A stretch of 64,000 nucleotides of DNA, from assembly GCF_029626235.1 (NCBI RefSeq), contig NZ_JARUBO010000005.1:776501-840500 (forward strand). Direction: 5' to 3'. The DNA comes from Micromonospora sp. WMMD1120 (GTDB lineage Bacteria; Actinomycetota; Actinomycetes; Mycobacteriales; Micromonosporaceae). Each line of letters begins with the position of its first letter. The first letter of the stretch is position 1. The notes under the pieces are model-generated. The model had not been told where the DNA came from. It did not search any database and saw nothing but the letters and a program-made list of their open reading frames with translations. Both the position numbers and the translations under genes were made by a program. Shown piece after piece: positions 62,788-64,000 of this stretch.

Positions 62788-64000
62788 GTGCGATGCCTCG
62801 TCACCGGAGCCACCGGCTACATCGGCGGGCGGCTCACGCCCCTGCTGCTCGCCGACGGGCACACGGTGCGCTGCCTGGCCCGCAAGGCCGTACGGCTGCG
62901 GGACGTCCCCTGGGCCGCCGCGGCGGAGATCGTCGAGGGGGACCTGAGCCGGCCGGACACGCTGCCCGCCGCGTTCGCCGACGTGGACGTCGCGTACTTC
63001 CTGGTGCACTCGCTCGGCCGGCCGGACTTCGAGGCGGCCGACCGGGCGGCGGCGACCAACTTCGCGGCGGCGGCGCGCGCGGCCGGAGTCCGCCGGATCG
63101 TCTACCTCGGAGGGCCGGAGCCGACGTCCGACGACGAGGTCCCCTCCCCGCACCTGCGCTCCCGCGCCGAGGTCGGCCGGATCCTGCTGGCCAGCGGGGT
63201 GCCCACGGCGGCGCTCCGCGCCGCGGTGATCATCGGCTCCGGCTCGGCGTCGTTCGAGATGTTGCGCTACCTGACCGAGCGGCTGCCCGCGATGATCACA
63301 CCGCGCTGGGTCCGCAACCGCATCCAACCGATCGCGGTCCGCGACGTGCTGCGCTACCTGGCCGGCTGCGCCGAGCTGCCGACCGAGGTCAACCGGGGCT
63401 TCGACATCGCCGGACCGGACGTGCTGACCTTCCAGGACATGATGCAGCGCTACGCCCGGGTGGCCGGGCTGCGCCGGCGGATCATCGTGCCGGTCCGGCC
63501 GCTCACCCCGTCGCTCTCCTCGCACTGGGTCGGTCTGATCACGCCGGTGCCGAACGCGATCGCCCGCCCCCTGGTGGAGAGCCTGATCCACGAGGCGGTG
63601 GCGCACGAACACGACATCGCCCGGTACGTACCGGACCCGCCGGACGGGCTGACCGGCTTCGACGAGGCGGTGGCGCTGGCGTTGGCCAAGGTGCGCGACG
63701 CCCAGGTGGAGACCCGCTGGTCCACCGCCAGCGGCCCGGACGCGCCCGCCGAGCCACTGCCCAGCGACCCGGACTGGTCCGGCGGCACCGTCTACACCGA
63801 CGTGCGGGAGCGGGCGGTGGCCGCGACTCCCGCCGCGCTGTGGCGGGTCATCGAGGGCGTCGGCGGCGAACACGGCTGGTACTCGTTCCCGCTCGCCTGG
63901 TCGGTCCGCGGCTGGCTGGACCGGCTGGTCGGTGGGGTCGGGCTGCGGCGGGGCCGGCGCGACCCGCATCGGCTGCAGGTCGGTGAGGCGCTGGACTTCT
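62788..64000 (+). CDS. NAD(P)-binding SDR-like protein with DUF2867 domain (3' end beyond window)
   Basis: An open frame of at least 404 codons runs off the right edge. It begins RCLVTGATGYIGGRLTP (GxxGxxG dinucleotide motif) at residue 2 and continues as an atypical short-chain dehydrogenase: DVDVAYFLVHSLGRPDF, RIVYLGGPEP, LRAAVIIGSGSASFEMLRYLTERLPAM, with no YxxxK. After about residue 325 (PSDPDWSGGTVYTDVRERAV) comes a START-like/DUF2867 domain (LWRVIEGVGGEHGWYSFPLAWSVRGWLDRL), whose end is missing. Related fusion proteins are called NAD(P)H-binding/DUF2867; the substrate is unknown. The start GTG has CACACT 7 nt upstream. A chromosomal helper role in quinone or lipid metabolism is only a guess. 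Confidence 0.82.
   Translation, partial: MRCLVTGATGYIGGRLTPLLLADGHTVRCLARKAVRLRDVPWAAAAEIVEGDLSRPDTLPAAFADVDVAYFLVHSLGRPDFEAADRAAATNFAAAARAAGVRRIVYLGGPEPTSDDEVPSPHLRSRAEVGRILLASGVPTAALRAAVIIGSGSASFEMLRYLTERLPAMITPRWVRNRIQPIAVRDVLRYLAGCAELPTEVNRGFDIAGPDVLTFQDMMQRYARVAGLRRRIIVPVRPLTPSLSSHWVGLITPVPNAIARPLVESLIHEAVAHEHDIARYVPDPPDGLTGFDEAVALALAKVRDAQVETRWSTASGPDAPAEPLPSDPDWSGGTVYTDVRERAVAATPAALWRVIEGVGGEHGWYSFPLAWSVRGWLDRLVGGVGLRRGRRDPHRLQVGEALDF

Overview
The window is very GC-rich, densely coding chromosomal DNA from an actinomycete, most likely Micromonospora or a close relative in the Micromonosporaceae. This is inferred from gene content: a 180-kDa-class NAD-glutamate dehydrogenase, NucS, a SigE-type ECF sigma factor, DUF397/DUF5753 remnants, an Asp-type MurA, and a crotonyl-CoA carboxylase/reductase locus next to FilP/Scy-like coiled-coil genes, as I recall from Streptomyces coelicolor. 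I saw no rRNA, tRNA, CRISPR array, prophage or intact transposase. Several long genes are cut by the window edges or are much shorter than their open frames. Starts were chosen from ribosome binding sites or from a -10 hexamer placed 6-8 nt before the start codon.

Layout. 1-6.4 kb: the 5' two thirds of a CvnA-like sensor kinase (cut by the left edge), two genes sharing a paralogous domain, a sodium/solute symporter with a small membrane partner, and an acidic protein. 6.4-10.6 kb: a secreted CBM2-GH6 cellobiohydrolase under a CebR-like operator, then an acidic repeat surface protein overlapping a class F sortase. 10.7-20.7 kb: NAD-GDH, a lipoprotein class B penicillin-binding protein, an arginase-family enzyme with a repetitive tail, and a thioredoxin-like protein without CXXC. 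20.9-28.0 kb: isobutyryl-CoA mutase large subunit, an Asp23/Gls24 protein, a MeaB chaperone, thiolase, methylmalonyl-CoA epimerase and crotonyl-CoA carboxylase/reductase. 28.3-31.9 kb: two polarity-type coiled-coil proteins. 32-44 kb: remnants of a DUF5753/DUF397 locus, an AI-2E family transporter, two hydrolases, an ECF sigma/membrane protein pair, a double 3-hydroxyacyl-CoA dehydrogenase, FHA protein, aldehyde dehydrogenase, methyltransferase, NucS and a DUF4126 protein. 44-51 kb: ethylmalonyl-CoA mutase, an ABC exporter, 3-hydroxybutyryl-CoA dehydrogenase, MurA, cob(I)alamin adenosyltransferase and a repeat-rich island. 51.5-64 kb: DUF2550, atpC, an LCP ligase gene, the rest of the ATP synthase operon, glyA and a truncated NAD(P)-binding protein.

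How it works together. Thiolase, two hydroxybutyryl-CoA dehydrogenases, Ccr, Ecm, epimerase, IcmA, MeaB and the B12 adenosyltransferase would convert acetyl-CoA through acetoacetyl-, 3-hydroxybutyryl- and crotonyl-CoA to butyryl/ethylmalonyl-CoA and interconvert branched and dicarboxylic acyl-CoAs. The crotonase and the small B12 subunit of IcmA are not in the window. The most interesting signal is a 16-bp quasi-palindrome (consensus [AC]CTTAGCGA[TC]CGTTCA) at the promoters of icmA, thl/mce, ccr, both hbd genes and ecm. It is scattered over 26 kb and confined, as far as I can see by eye, to this pathway, so it looks like the operator of one regulon. Other notable points are atpC separated from atpD by an intrinsic terminator and an LCP gene, a 165-bp MITE-like element inside the glyA promoter region, several dispersed repeat families, and a set of apparently leaderless promoters.
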